Source: Dehalococcoidia bacterium
GTDB taxonomy: Bacteria; Chloroflexota; Dehalococcoidia; Bin125
Assembly (NCBI GenBank): GCA_007571275.1
Contig: RKRS01000169.1
Coordinates: forward strand, 1-21,764
Length of the DNA: 21,764 nucleotides
Direction of reading: 5' to 3'
This document shows, piece after piece, positions 1 to 7,188 of the stretch. Position 1 is the first letter of the stretch; the number at the start of each line of letters is the position of its first letter. The notes beneath the pieces were generated by a model. The model searched no databases. It was given only the letters and a program-made list of their open reading frames with translations, and was not told where the DNA came from. Position numbers and translations under genes: made by a program.

Positions 1-130
1 AATGACAGACACGTTGCAGGACTCATGAAGGCAACACGTGATTCCGCATTATCCTGCATCTTTGACGCCGGAGTCCCGAACGTGAGACTCGGACCGTGGC
101 CGATGAAATGGCCGGGAGTGTGATTTCGAT

Positions 131-1813
131 ATGGCGCGTGCGACCCGGGATTTGGTGGGCGAGCTGGTCCGCAATGCCCTTGAGTTAGCCCAGGCCGATA
201 GAGAGCTGCCGCCGATTCCGCCACTCGAACTGCGGATCGAGCGACCCAAAGAGCGCGAGCATGGCGATTACTCATGCAACGTCGCGCTCAGGCTTGCCAG
301 CGCCGTACGCAGACCGCCAATGGAGGTCGCCTCATCGATCGCGCAGCGAATTCTGTGCACTGAGCCGATTGCAGAGGTCGAGGTCGCCCCGCCCGGGTTC
401 ATCAACATCAAGCTCGATGCCGACTGGCAGCGTCATCAACTGCTCTCGGTGATTGAGGCCGGTCCCGATTGGGGTCGGATCGAGCTGGGCGCCGGGCAAC
501 GCGTCCAGATCGAATTCGTCTCAGCCAATCCGACCGGGCCGCTGCAGGTCGGAAATGGCCGAGGCGCTGTGCTCGGCGACGCATTGGCGTCGGTACTCGA
601 CGCGGCTGGATTCGACGTCGAGCGCGAGTACTACATCAACGACGCCGGCGCCCAGATCCGACTCTTCGGTCGGACGCTGTTCGCGCGCTACCTGCAACAA
701 TTCGGCCGGAAAACGTCCTTGCCCGACGGTGGCTACCAGGGCGCATACATGGTCGATCTCGCGGCGCGACTGAAGGAAGCGTTTGGCGAGCGATGGCTCG
801 ACAGCGCGGATGATCCGCCTCCCGACCTGTCTGAACAGGGTTTGCAGTTGATGGTCGAGCACATTCGCAGTGACCTGGCGTTGTTGCGGGTTGAGTTCGA
901 TCACTGGCAGCGCGAGTCGGCGTTGTACAACGCCGCCGATGGCGAGTCGATCTACGACGTCGCCATGGCTCGGCTGCGCGATGGCGCATACGTGATCGAG
1001 AAAGAGGGCGCGGTCTGGTTCCGCTCCGACGCCGTCGGGGAAGACAAGGACAACGTCCTGATCCGCTCCTCAGGCGAACCGACCTACTTCGCCTCGGACG
1101 TTGCCTATCACTACGACAAGTTCCTGGTTCGCGGCTTCGACACGGTGATCGATGTCTGGGGCGCGGATCATCAGGGTCACGTCGCGCGGACGAAGGCGGC
1201 GGTCACGGCGGTCGGCGGCGATGGCGAGGCGCTGGAAGTACTGCTCTACCAGCTCGTGCATCTGCGTCGCGGCGGCGAGCGGGTGCGGATGTCGAAGCGG
1301 ACCGGCGAGATCGTCACGTTGCGCGAGTTGATCGAAGAAGTCGGAGCGGATGCCGCTCGGTTCTTCATGCTCCAGCGCTCGGCCGACGCGCAAATGGACT
1401 TCGACCTCTCGGCAGCGGCCTCGGCCGATCCGCGTCAAAACCCGGTCTCCTACGTGAAGTACGCACATGCCCGTTGCGCCAGCGTCCTACGCACGGCTGC
1501 TGAAGCGGAGCTCTCGGCCTCCTCAGACCATCTTGAGTTGCTCGACAGCGAACAGGAAGCGACGCTGATCGGAGAAATCCTGCGCCTGCCGGAATTGGTC
1601 GCGGATATGGCGCTGCGGCGCGAACCGCATCATCTGACCTACTACGCGCAGAGTCTGGCCCAGGCCTTCACGCAGTTTTACGACACCTGTCGCATCGTTG
1701 TGCCAGACGAGCCGCAGCGATCGGGCGCGCGGCTGACGCTCACTCAGGCGGCTCAGGCGGCGTTGGCGGCGACGCTGGGCATGCTCGGCGTCGAAGCGCC
1801 GGACGAAATGTAA
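131..1813 (+). CDS. argS: Arginine--tRNA ligase (ArgS)
   Basis: Class I aminoacyl-tRNA synthetase that charges tRNA-Arg with arginine in the cytoplasm. The 560-residue length fits the family. Visible parts in order: an N-terminal Add-1 tRNA-recognition domain (EHGDYSCNVALRLA at about 43-56), the active-site stretch FVSANPTGPLQVGNGRGA (about 129-146) holding the HIGH equivalent, the RMSKRTGE loop (386-393), and a helical DALR anticodon-binding domain ending in a typical C-terminus. The HIGH equivalent reads QVGN (139-142) where the family usually has HVGH, so both histidines are replaced. The ATG at 131 has only a weak GGGAG upstream (about 114-118). trpS follows 59 bases downstream on the same strand, so the two are probably co-transcribed. 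The identification is secure; only the active-site variant is unusual. Confidence 0.97.
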   Translation: MARATRDLVGELVRNALELAQADRELPPIPPLELRIERPKEREHGDYSCNVALRLASAVRRPPMEVASSIAQRILCTEPIAEVEVAPPGFINIKLDADWQRHQLLSVIEAGPDWGRIELGAGQRVQIEFVSANPTGPLQVGNGRGAVLGDALASVLDAAGFDVEREYYINDAGAQIRLFGRTLFARYLQQFGRKTSLPDGGYQGAYMVDLAARLKEAFGERWLDSADDPPPDLSEQGLQLMVEHIRSDLALLRVEFDHWQRESALYNAADGESIYDVAMARLRDGAYVIEKEGAVWFRSDAVGEDKDNVLIRSSGEPTYFASDVAYHYDKFLVRGFDTVIDVWGADHQGHVARTKAAVTAVGGDGEALEVLLYQLVHLRRGGERVRMSKRTGEIVTLRELIEEVGADAARFFMLQRSADAQMDFDLSAAASADPRQNPVSYVKYAHARCASVLRTAAEAELSASSDHLELLDSEQEATLIGEILRLPELVADMALRREPHHLTYYAQSLAQAFTQFYDTCRIVVPDEPQRSGARLTLTQAAQAALAATLGMLGVEAPDEM

Positions 1814-1872
1814 TCATTCGAGACAGCAGTCGGGATCACCAACCAGACGGCCAACCAGAGCAGGAGACGACA

Positions 1873-2877
1873 ATGCAGGATCGCGTGTTCGCGGGTATCC
1901 GCGCGACCGGTCGGCAGCACATCGGCAACTATCTCGGCGCGATCCAGAACTTTGTCGCGCTGCAAGAGAGATACGAGTGCATTTACTCGATCGTTGATCT
2001 ACATTCGCTGACCACGCTGACGGACACGGATCAGTTGCGCGACCACGTGCGCGAAACCGCGCTGGATCTGTTGGCCGCCGGAATCGAGCCCGAGCGGACG
2101 ATTCTCTACGCCCAGAGCCATGTGCCCGAGATTTCTGAGCTACACCTGCTGCTCTCGATGGTCACGCCGATTGGTCGGCTGATGAACGTGCCGACGTTCA
2201 AGGAGAAGGCGAAATCGCAGCCCGACAACGTTAACTACGGGCTGGTCGGCTATCCCGTGCTGCAAACCGCCGACATCGTGCTCTATCGCGCCAACAAGGT
2301 GCCGGTTGGCGAGGACCAGCTCCCGCACCTGGAGCTGGCTCGGGAGATCGTACGACGTTTCAACAACATCTTTGGCGACACGTTCCCCGAACCGGAGGCT
2401 GAGTTGACCAGCGCCCCGATGGTGTTGGGATTCGACAATCGCAAGATGTCCAAGTCCTACGGCAACGCCGTCGACATCGCGGCGACGCCTGAAGAGACGT
2501 TCCAGGCGATTCGCACGGCCATCACCGATCCACAGCGGGTGCGCCGCACTGACCCGGGACGGCCGGAAGTGTGTAACGTCTATTCGCTACACGGCTTCTT
2601 CGGGCCCGAGAAACAGCCCGAGATCGCCTCGGCCTGCCGTAGCGCTGCAATCGGCTGCGTCGATTGCAAGAAACAGCTGACCGAGTCGGTCAACGACTAC
2701 TTCGCGCCGATCAGGGCGCGTCGCCAGGAGCTGGCCGCCAACCCCGAGGCGGTGGACGAGATCCTGATCGACGGCGCGCGGAGAGCTCGGGTCATCGCCG
2801 CTGAAGTCCTGGCCGACGTGAAACAGGCGGTCGGTCTGCCGGCCTCGCTGCCGGAAGTGGCAAACGTTAACGCGTAG
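1873..2877 (+). CDS. trpS: Tryptophan--tRNA ligase (TrpS)
   Basis: Class Ic synthetase that activates tryptophan and loads it on tRNA-Trp. At 334 residues it has the normal bacterial TrpS length. The N-terminus carries AGIRATGRQHIGNYLGAI, with the HIGH-type motif HIGN at 16-19. GYPVLQTADIVLY (126-138) and GEDQLPHLELAREI (146-159) are characteristic of TrpS, and the KMSKS loop is intact as KMSKSYGNAV (191-200). A clear Shine-Dalgarno CAGGAG (1861-1866) lies 6 bases before the ATG. The stop codon is only 5 bases from the stop of the convergent Ddn-like gene, so the two transcripts must overlap at their 3' ends or share a compact terminator. Confidence 0.97.
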   Translation: MQDRVFAGIRATGRQHIGNYLGAIQNFVALQERYECIYSIVDLHSLTTLTDTDQLRDHVRETALDLLAAGIEPERTILYAQSHVPEISELHLLLSMVTPIGRLMNVPTFKEKAKSQPDNVNYGLVGYPVLQTADIVLYRANKVPVGEDQLPHLELAREIVRRFNNIFGDTFPEPEAELTSAPMVLGFDNRKMSKSYGNAVDIAATPEETFQAIRTAITDPQRVRRTDPGRPEVCNVYSLHGFFGPEKQPEIASACRSAAIGCVDCKKQLTESVNDYFAPIRARRQELAANPEAVDEILIDGARRARVIAAEVLADVKQAVGLPASLPEVANVNA

Positions 2878-2882
2878 CCAGA

Positions 2883-3344
2883 CTATTTCCGCTCGAGCAC
2901 CACGATCGGAATCTGGCGACCGGCGCCGCCGGCCCGGATCGCGTAGTCGAGATACGGCGCAAAATCCTTGGCCATCAGCGCGAAGAGCTTGTCACGCTCG
3001 GCGCCCTCGGCTGTACGCGCGGTGGCCTCGAACTGCTCGGTCCCGACCATCAGCTGTACGCCCGGGTTGGCATCGATGTTGAGATACCAGGCCGGGTGAC
3101 TGCGCGAGCCACCCTTGCTGGCGACGATCACGTAGGCGTCATCCGATTCACCGTAGATCAGCGGTAGCGTGCGCCACTCGCCGGAGCGGCGGCCTTTGGC
3201 GGCCAGCAGCAGACAGGGAATTGGCCCTGAACCATCGGGGCGATCCCACATGTGGCCCTCTTCGCCGCCCGAGTTCAGATACTGCTCGGTGTGTGTGCGA
3301 ATCCAGTCAGGCAGGTTCGGGTCGACGGTGAAGATCTCGGACAT
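2883..3344 (-). CDS. Ddn-like (DUF385) F420-dependent nitroreductase-family protein
   Basis: A 153-residue protein of the deazaflavin-dependent nitroreductase family (Ddn/DUF385, split beta-barrel fold). Family members use reduced cofactor F420 to reduce quinones, nitroimidazoles or other unsaturated substrates; the physiological substrate here is unknown. Diagnostic features are LLLAAKGRRSGEWRTLPLIYGESDDAYVIVASKGG (parts of about 46-80), HPAWYLNIDANPGVQL and a C-terminal DYAIRAGGAGRQIPIVVLER. The reading frame is open further upstream to 3659, but that part runs antisense to the carboxylase gene. I place the start at the ATG at 3344, which has GAAGAGG 6 bases upstream; the ATG two codons earlier abuts that site. 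It lies 43 bases after the carboxylase stop and is probably the last gene of a three-gene operon. It implies that the host makes or imports F420. Confidence 0.88.
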   Translation of the reverse strand: MSEIFTVDPNLPDWIRTHTEQYLNSGGEEGHMWDRPDGSGPIPCLLLAAKGRRSGEWRTLPLIYGESDDAYVIVASKGGSRSHPAWYLNIDANPGVQLMVGTEQFEATARTAEGAERDKLFALMAKDFAPYLDYAIRAGGAGRQIPIVVLERK

Positions 3345-3350
3345 GTTCAT

Positions 3351-3357
3351 CCTCTTC
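3351..3357 (-). promoter_or_regulatory. Shine-Dalgarno deciding the start of the Ddn-like gene
   Basis: Read on the minus strand the bases are GAAGAGG, 6 bases before the ATG at 3344. The alternative ATG at 3350 directly touches this site with no spacer, so 3344 is preferred. Confidence 0.7.
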
Positions 3358-3387
3358 GTGCGTTGGGCAGTCTGGTTGCTGTTGAGT

Positions 3388-4956
3388 CTAAGGCCGTACG
3401 CCGGCCTTGCCTTTGACCCCGAGATTGGTCGAGATGGTGTCGTAGGCATGCTCAAGGAAGCGATGGATGTATGACCGCGTCTGTCGGGGATCGATGATGT
3501 CCTCGATCCCGAAAGCCTCCGCCGTGCGGAAGGGGTTGCGGAACTGCAACAGATGCTCTTCGATCTCGCGCCGACGCTTGTCAGGATCAGGAGCGCTTTC
3601 AATCTCACGGCGGTAGGCCGCAGCGACGCCGCCTTCGATCGGGATCGAGCCCCAGTCACCGGACGGCCAACCGACGCGGTAGTTCATGGCGCCGACGTTC
3701 GCCGTCGCCTGACCGGCCATGCCGTAGTTCTTGCGTGTGATCACGGTGAAGACGGGTACGGTCGCCAGGTAAGTCGCCCAGTAGGCGCGCATCCCGTGAC
3801 GCAGCGTTCCCGTCGCTTCGGCCTGGGGTCCGAGCATGAATCCTGGCACGTCGGCGAGGAACACGATTGGGATGTGAAAGTGGTCGCAGAGTTCGACAAA
3901 GTGACCTTGCTTGTCAGCAGAGTCGGCCGTCATCGCGCCGGCCAGCATGTTGGGGTTGTTGGCCACGATGCCGACGACATACCCACCGACTCGAGCGAAG
4001 AGCGTATGCACGGTCGAGCCAAACTCCGGTTTGATCTCGAAGAACTCGCCATCGTCGACGAACAGCCTCACCAGTTTGAGCATGTTGTAGGGCTTCGTTC
4101 GCTTACGCGGGACGATGCTGAGCAGCGCCTCCTCTTCACGCTCGGGAGGATCGTCGGTCGGTTTGAACGGCGGCTGTTGGTAGACGTTCTGAGGCATGTA
4201 GCTCAGAAACGCCTTCATCTGCCGGATGGCGTCGAGTTCGTCCGCCGCGCGGTTGTCAATCGCACCGGATTTGGCCACATGGATGTCTGGGCCGCCGAGC
4301 TGTTCCTTGGTCACCTCCTGGCCCAGCGCCCGCTTGACCAGCGGCGGCCCGCCGGCAAACAGCGCGCCTTGTGGAGTCATCACGCTGAAATGGCCCAGCA
4401 TCGCCCGAGCGGCGACACCTCCCGCGGTGGCTCCCGCGACACCGAAGATGAGCGGCACTTCCTGTCCGGCGCGGATGTCGGGACCGAACACGTCGAAACT
4501 GCTGGGCAGATGGCCATGACCATCGCCTTCAGCCGCAACGTTGGCGCCGGCGCCCTCGTGGAAGACGAACAGCGGAACGCGATATTCGCGCGCCATGTCG
4601 GCGAGGAAGAGACTCTTGAATCGTTCCTGCGTACTGATATCCGCGGCGCCGCCTGAGACCGTGAAATCCTCGCCTCCGACCACGACCGAGCGGCCGTCAA
4701 CCTTGGCCAGGCCGCCGATGTATGGCAGTGGCTTGAAGTCGACAAACTGCCGCTCTTCGTAGCTGCCGTATCCTGCCAGCCCGCCAATTTCGTGGAAGCT
4801 ACCCGGGTCTACGAGCGCTTCGATACGGTCGCGGATGGTCAACTTGCCCAACTCACGCTGTCGGTTGACCCGTTCCTCACCGCCCATCTTGAGCGCCAAC
4901 TTGCGTCGGAGATTGAGTTCATTGACTTCAGGTTGCCAGTTGGTGGGTTCAGACAT
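3388..4956 (-). CDS. Acyl-CoA carboxylase, carboxyltransferase (beta) subunit
   Basis: A 522-residue carboxyltransferase of the crotonase-fold PccB/AccD5/MccB type, which moves CO2 from carboxybiotin to an acyl-CoA. Both halves are visible: an N-terminal half with KLTIRDRIEALVDPGSFHEIG (39-59), GGEDFTVSGGAADI (94-107) and GVAGATAGGVAARAM (172-186), and a C-terminal half with ADVPGFMLGPQAEATGTLRHG (369-388) and TVITRKNYGMAGQA (404-417). The C-terminus AFGIEDIIDPRQTR is typical. It is diverged at places normally well kept: HEGAGAN (133-139) replaces the usual DSGGAR-like motif, and FGGS-like becomes SGGA. The acyl substrate therefore cannot be named. No biotin carboxylase or biotin carrier gene lies in the window. 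The ATG at 4956 is chosen because GGAG lies 6 bases upstream; the frame extends nine codons further. It follows the prenyltransferase by 36 bases. Confidence 0.9.
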   Translation of the reverse strand: MSEPTNWQPEVNELNLRRKLALKMGGEERVNRQRELGKLTIRDRIEALVDPGSFHEIGGLAGYGSYEERQFVDFKPLPYIGGLAKVDGRSVVVGGEDFTVSGGAADISTQERFKSLFLADMAREYRVPLFVFHEGAGANVAAEGDGHGHLPSSFDVFGPDIRAGQEVPLIFGVAGATAGGVAARAMLGHFSVMTPQGALFAGGPPLVKRALGQEVTKEQLGGPDIHVAKSGAIDNRAADELDAIRQMKAFLSYMPQNVYQQPPFKPTDDPPEREEEALLSIVPRKRTKPYNMLKLVRLFVDDGEFFEIKPEFGSTVHTLFARVGGYVVGIVANNPNMLAGAMTADSADKQGHFVELCDHFHIPIVFLADVPGFMLGPQAEATGTLRHGMRAYWATYLATVPVFTVITRKNYGMAGQATANVGAMNYRVGWPSGDWGSIPIEGGVAAAYRREIESAPDPDKRRREIEEHLLQFRNPFRTAEAFGIEDIIDPRQTRSYIHRFLEHAYDTISTNLGVKGKAGVRP

Positions 4957-4962
4957 CGACCG

Positions 4963-4966
4963 CTCC
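4963..4966 (-). promoter_or_regulatory. Shine-Dalgarno of the carboxyltransferase gene
   Basis: GGAG on the minus strand, 6 bases before the ATG at 4956. It supports this start over the in-frame ATG at 4983. Confidence 0.6.
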
Positions 4967-4992
4967 AGGTTCTTCGCGATCAACCTAGCGGA

Positions 4993-5910
4993 TCAGGCGG
5001 ATGCTGCCGCCGCGGCGAGCCAGCAGATCATCAGGAGTGGCAGCGCTGGCACAATCAGCAGGCGTTGCAGGAGCAGTCGCACATCGGAGACGCGACGCAT
5101 CAGCATCCAGATGCAGAACAGACCAGCCAGAATGAAGTAGAGCAGTGGCCCCAGCAACCAGGCGAGATTGCCGCCTGACAGATTGATCGAGGCGGCTGCG
5201 AGCGCGAGCGCGGCGGCCAGGACCGCCCACGACATCGAGATCGCGGTGTCAATCCCCAGCCAGTGCAGCACGGAGCGCGCGCCGTCGAGATCGTCAAGTT
5301 CGAAGTCGGGAAGCTTGTAGAGCATGAAGGCCGCCGCGCCGGTCAGCGCGCCGACCGGGATCACCCAGAGCAGATGCGCGCTGGTGAAGTCCGCATCGAC
5401 GGTTTGGATTGCCCCGACTGGCAGCAGCACGCCGATCAGCGCGAAAGCGGCGAATCCGAAAATCGAGCCACGCCAGGCGACGCTGTAGAGTACGGCGGTC
5501 GCGAGCATCGCCAGGCCGATGACGCCTACCCGCCAGTCTGTGGAGAATCCGAATACCGATCCGATCGCAATCGGGATGGCGGCCCCGATCAGCGCTGTCC
5601 GAGGCGCGATCTTACCCGCCGGGATTGGGCGCATCAGATGACTCCGCGAGTCAATCTGCGCATCGAGGGCGTTGCCGATCATTCCTGCGGCGTACGCGAA
5701 GGCGGTGACCATGGTTCCGTACTGGAAGGGAAGCCCCCAGAACAACGAGCCTTCGGCGGCCGTCAGCGTCATCAGTGCAGCCGAGACGAGCATCCAGCTT
5801 GCAGTGAATGGACGGCACAGTTCCAGCCAGGCGATCGCGCGGCTGCGGGCCAGCCTGATTCGCCAGTCAATCTCAGGGTCGGGCTGCTGGTCGTGGTTCG
5901 ATTGATTCAC
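4993..5910 (-). CDS. UbiA-family prenyltransferase
   Basis: An integral membrane protein of 305 residues with about eight or nine hydrophobic helices and the two aspartate-rich motifs of UbiA enzymes. These enzymes attach an isoprenoid diphosphate to an aromatic or other acceptor using Mg2+. The first motif is NALDAQID (N80, D83, D87) followed by SRSHLMRPIPAGKI, matching the NxxDxxxD...RPIPxG signature. The second is PDFELDDLDGAR (about 201-212). An N-terminal ELCRPFTASWML resembles the LxRPxxW entry helix. The acceptor cannot be deduced: quinone, haem, chlorophyll or lipid synthesis are all possible. The start is a GTG at 5910 with no obvious Shine-Dalgarno, so the exact N-terminus is less certain. 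It heads a minus-strand run with the carboxylase and the Ddn-like gene, and is divergent from the SPFH gene. Confidence 0.85.
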   Translation of the reverse strand: MNQSNHDQQPDPEIDWRIRLARSRAIAWLELCRPFTASWMLVSAALMTLTAAEGSLFWGLPFQYGTMVTAFAYAAGMIGNALDAQIDSRSHLMRPIPAGKIAPRTALIGAAIPIAIGSVFGFSTDWRVGVIGLAMLATAVLYSVAWRGSIFGFAAFALIGVLLPVGAIQTVDADFTSAHLLWVIPVGALTGAAAFMLYKLPDFELDDLDGARSVLHWLGIDTAISMSWAVLAAALALAAASINLSGGNLAWLLGPLLYFILAGLFCIWMLMRRVSDVRLLLQRLLIVPALPLLMICWLAAAAASA

Positions 5911-5998
5911 AATGGGCAGCTTATTCGGCCGATGCTCCGTTCATCCCATGATCCTGATCAGTCGTCTGACGTGTACATTTTCAATAGGAACGGCTACA

Positions 5999-6016
5999 CA
6001 CTGCGCACTCGCAGTG
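5999..6016. promoter_or_regulatory. Perfect 7-bp inverted repeat in the divergent promoter region
   Basis: CACTGCG-cact-CGCAGTG lies in the 146-base divergent spacer between the prenyltransferase and the SPFH gene, about 30 bases before the SPFH Shine-Dalgarno. It could be an operator half-site pair or a 5' leader hairpin. No convincing -10/-35 pair was found nearby. Confidence 0.4.
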
Positions 6017-6056
6017 AACGAGATACTGGCCGACATCGGGAGATCAGGAGTATTCC

Positions 6057-6926
6057 ATGGCGATTCTGAACATGGTCCGCGATTACGAGAAGATCGCCAA
6101 GTTCCAGCTTGGCCGCTATGTCGGCATGAAAGGCCCGGGGCTGGTCTGGATCATCCCGATCATCCAGGCCGGCACCAAGGTGGATATGCGGGAGCAATAC
6201 TTCGACGTCCCGCCGCAGCGCAACATCACGCGCGACAACGCCGGCGTTGACGTCGACTTCGTCGTCTACCTGCGCGTGATGGATCCCGAGCGCACGGTGC
6301 TGGAAGTCCGCGACTACCTCGGCGCGGCGCGACAGCTGGCCACGACGACGCTGCGCGCGGTTGTCGGCGAGATGAACCTGGACGAAGTGCTGTCGCGTCG
6401 CGACGACATCAATGATCAGATGCAGATCAAGCTCGATGAAGTCACCAATCGCTGGGGCGTCAAGGTGACCGCCGTCGAAATCCGCGAGATCGAGCCCCCG
6501 CCGGCGATCGCCGAGGCGATGACCCGACAGATGTCAGCGGAACGCACGCGACGTGCGCAGATCACCGAGTCGGAAGGTTCGCGTGACGCGCAGATCAACG
6601 TCGCCGAAGGCGAACGACAGGCGGCCATCCTCGAAGCCGAAGGCGAGAAGCAGTCTCAGATCCTACGCGCTGAAGGTCACAGGGAGGCGCAAATCCTCGA
6701 GGCGCAGGGTTATGCCGATGCGCTCTCGACGATCAACAACGCTGCTGAGGGTGCGCATGGCAACACGATGGGGTTGCAGTACCTTGACACGCTGCGCACA
6801 CTGGCCAACAGCCAAAGCACCAAGTGGATCGTGCCGATGGAGTTGACCAACGCCGCCCGTTCGATCGCGGAGCGACTCGGCGTCTCAGCCGCTCCACCTC
6901 CTGGTACTCCCAACAACAGCGGCTAA
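6057..6926 (+). CDS. SPFH/Band 7 (stomatin-like) protein without a membrane anchor
   Basis: A 289-residue SPFH-domain protein. Family members oligomerise on membranes and scaffold microdomains or proteases. The SPFH core is clear: FQLGRYVGMKGPGLVWIIP (16-34), VDMREQYFDVPPQ (42-54), ITRDNAGVDVDFVVYLRV (57-74), TTTLRAVVGEMNLDEVLSRRDDIN (from 96) and VTAVEIREIEPPPAI (137-151). A coiled-coil region follows, then a Pro-rich tail. Stomatins normally begin with a hydrophobic helix before the SPFH domain. Here translation starts at residue 1 of MAILNMVRDYEKIAKF, and no helix can be added because an in-frame TGA lies at 6015. AGGAG (6046-6050), 6 bases before the ATG, confirms the start. There is no NfeD-type partner next to it. 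The function remains general. Confidence 0.9.
   Translation: MAILNMVRDYEKIAKFQLGRYVGMKGPGLVWIIPIIQAGTKVDMREQYFDVPPQRNITRDNAGVDVDFVVYLRVMDPERTVLEVRDYLGAARQLATTTLRAVVGEMNLDEVLSRRDDINDQMQIKLDEVTNRWGVKVTAVEIREIEPPPAIAEAMTRQMSAERTRRAQITESEGSRDAQINVAEGERQAAILEAEGEKQSQILRAEGHREAQILEAQGYADALSTINNAAEGAHGNTMGLQYLDTLRTLANSQSTKWIVPMELTNAARSIAERLGVSAAPPPGTPNNSG
6555..6719 (+). repeat. Five tandem 11-residue (33-base) coding repeats
   Basis: Residues 167-221 of the SPFH protein split exactly into five 11-residue units with the pattern A-Q-I-x-x-A-E-G-x-x-x (for example AQINVAEGERQ, AAILEAEGEKQ, SQILRAEGHRE). Such hendecads predict a right-handed or straight coiled coil, which is known from stomatin-type proteins. 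Confidence 0.8.
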
Positions 6927-6949
6927 GGTCGTTCGGTAGGCCAGCGCGA

Positions 6950-6986
6950 CCTCTTGGGTTCCTGCTTGCGCAGGAACGACGGAGTG
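6950..6986 (+). repeat. Dispersed palindromic repeat, copy A
   Basis: A 37-base unit centred on the perfect hairpin TTCCTGC-TTGC-GCAGGAA (6959-6976). It starts 24 bases after the SPFH stop codon. It matches copy B at 33 of 37 positions, and 27 consecutive bases (6955-6981) are identical to inverted copy C. It resembles REP/dRS3-like extragenic palindromes found in many copies in some genomes; it could also act as a terminator. Confidence 0.8.
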
Positions 6987-7042
6987 TGGGCGGAACATTG
7001 GCGCTGCGCGTCGCATGACGGCGCTGCGAGGTGGCGGCCCGT

Positions 7043-7079
7043 CCTCTTGGGTTACTGCCTTCGCAGGAATGACGGAGTG
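7043..7079 (+). repeat. Dispersed palindromic repeat, copy B
   Basis: Same orientation as copy A and 93 bases downstream of it, with four substitutions. Its stem is TTACTGC-CTTC-GCAGGAA (7052-7069) with one mismatch. The degenerate stem suggests an older copy. Confidence 0.75.
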
Positions 7080-7153
7080 GAGGAGGAACGGCGGATTGGA
7101 TGGAGCGGCGACATTGTGCGCGGGAACGGTGGGTTTTACATGCATCCGTAATT

Positions 7154-7180
7154 CGTCGTTCCTGCGCAAGCAGGAACCCA
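7154..7180 (-). repeat. Dispersed palindromic repeat, copy C (inverted)
   Basis: The reverse complement is identical to 6955-6981 of copy A over 27 bases. The hairpin (7159-7176) lies 12 bases beyond the stop codon of the minus-strand hydrolase, so it may act as its terminator. Together, A and C form a large inverted repeat around a spacer of about 170 bases. Confidence 0.8.
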
Positions 7181-7188
7181 CAGGGCGT

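Noticed and set aside
14..52. Promoter for argS (TTGCAG and CATTAT)
   Set aside because: The spacing of 27 bases is too long for a normal sigma-70 promoter.
3553..4656. 367-codon open frame on the plus strand
   Set aside because: It lies wholly antisense to the carboxyltransferase gene, has no recognisable domain and has the Arg/His/Val-rich composition of a shadow frame in GC-rich DNA.
5965..5990. Sigma-70-type promoter (TCTGAC, TACATT, CAATAG) for the SPFH gene
   Set aside because: No pair of hexamers has both acceptable match and 16-18 base spacing.
5263..6069. 268-codon open frame on the plus strand
   Set aside because: It is antisense to the prenyltransferase gene and shows no protein-like motifs.
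6950..7180. CRISPR-like repeats
   Set aside because: There are only three copies, one inverted, with unequal spacers and no cas genes; they are extragenic palindromes.
6885..7181. 98-codon minus-strand frame across the repeat cluster
   Set aside because: Its peptide is produced by translating the palindromic repeats (for example VVPAQAGTQ), a well-known annotation artefact.
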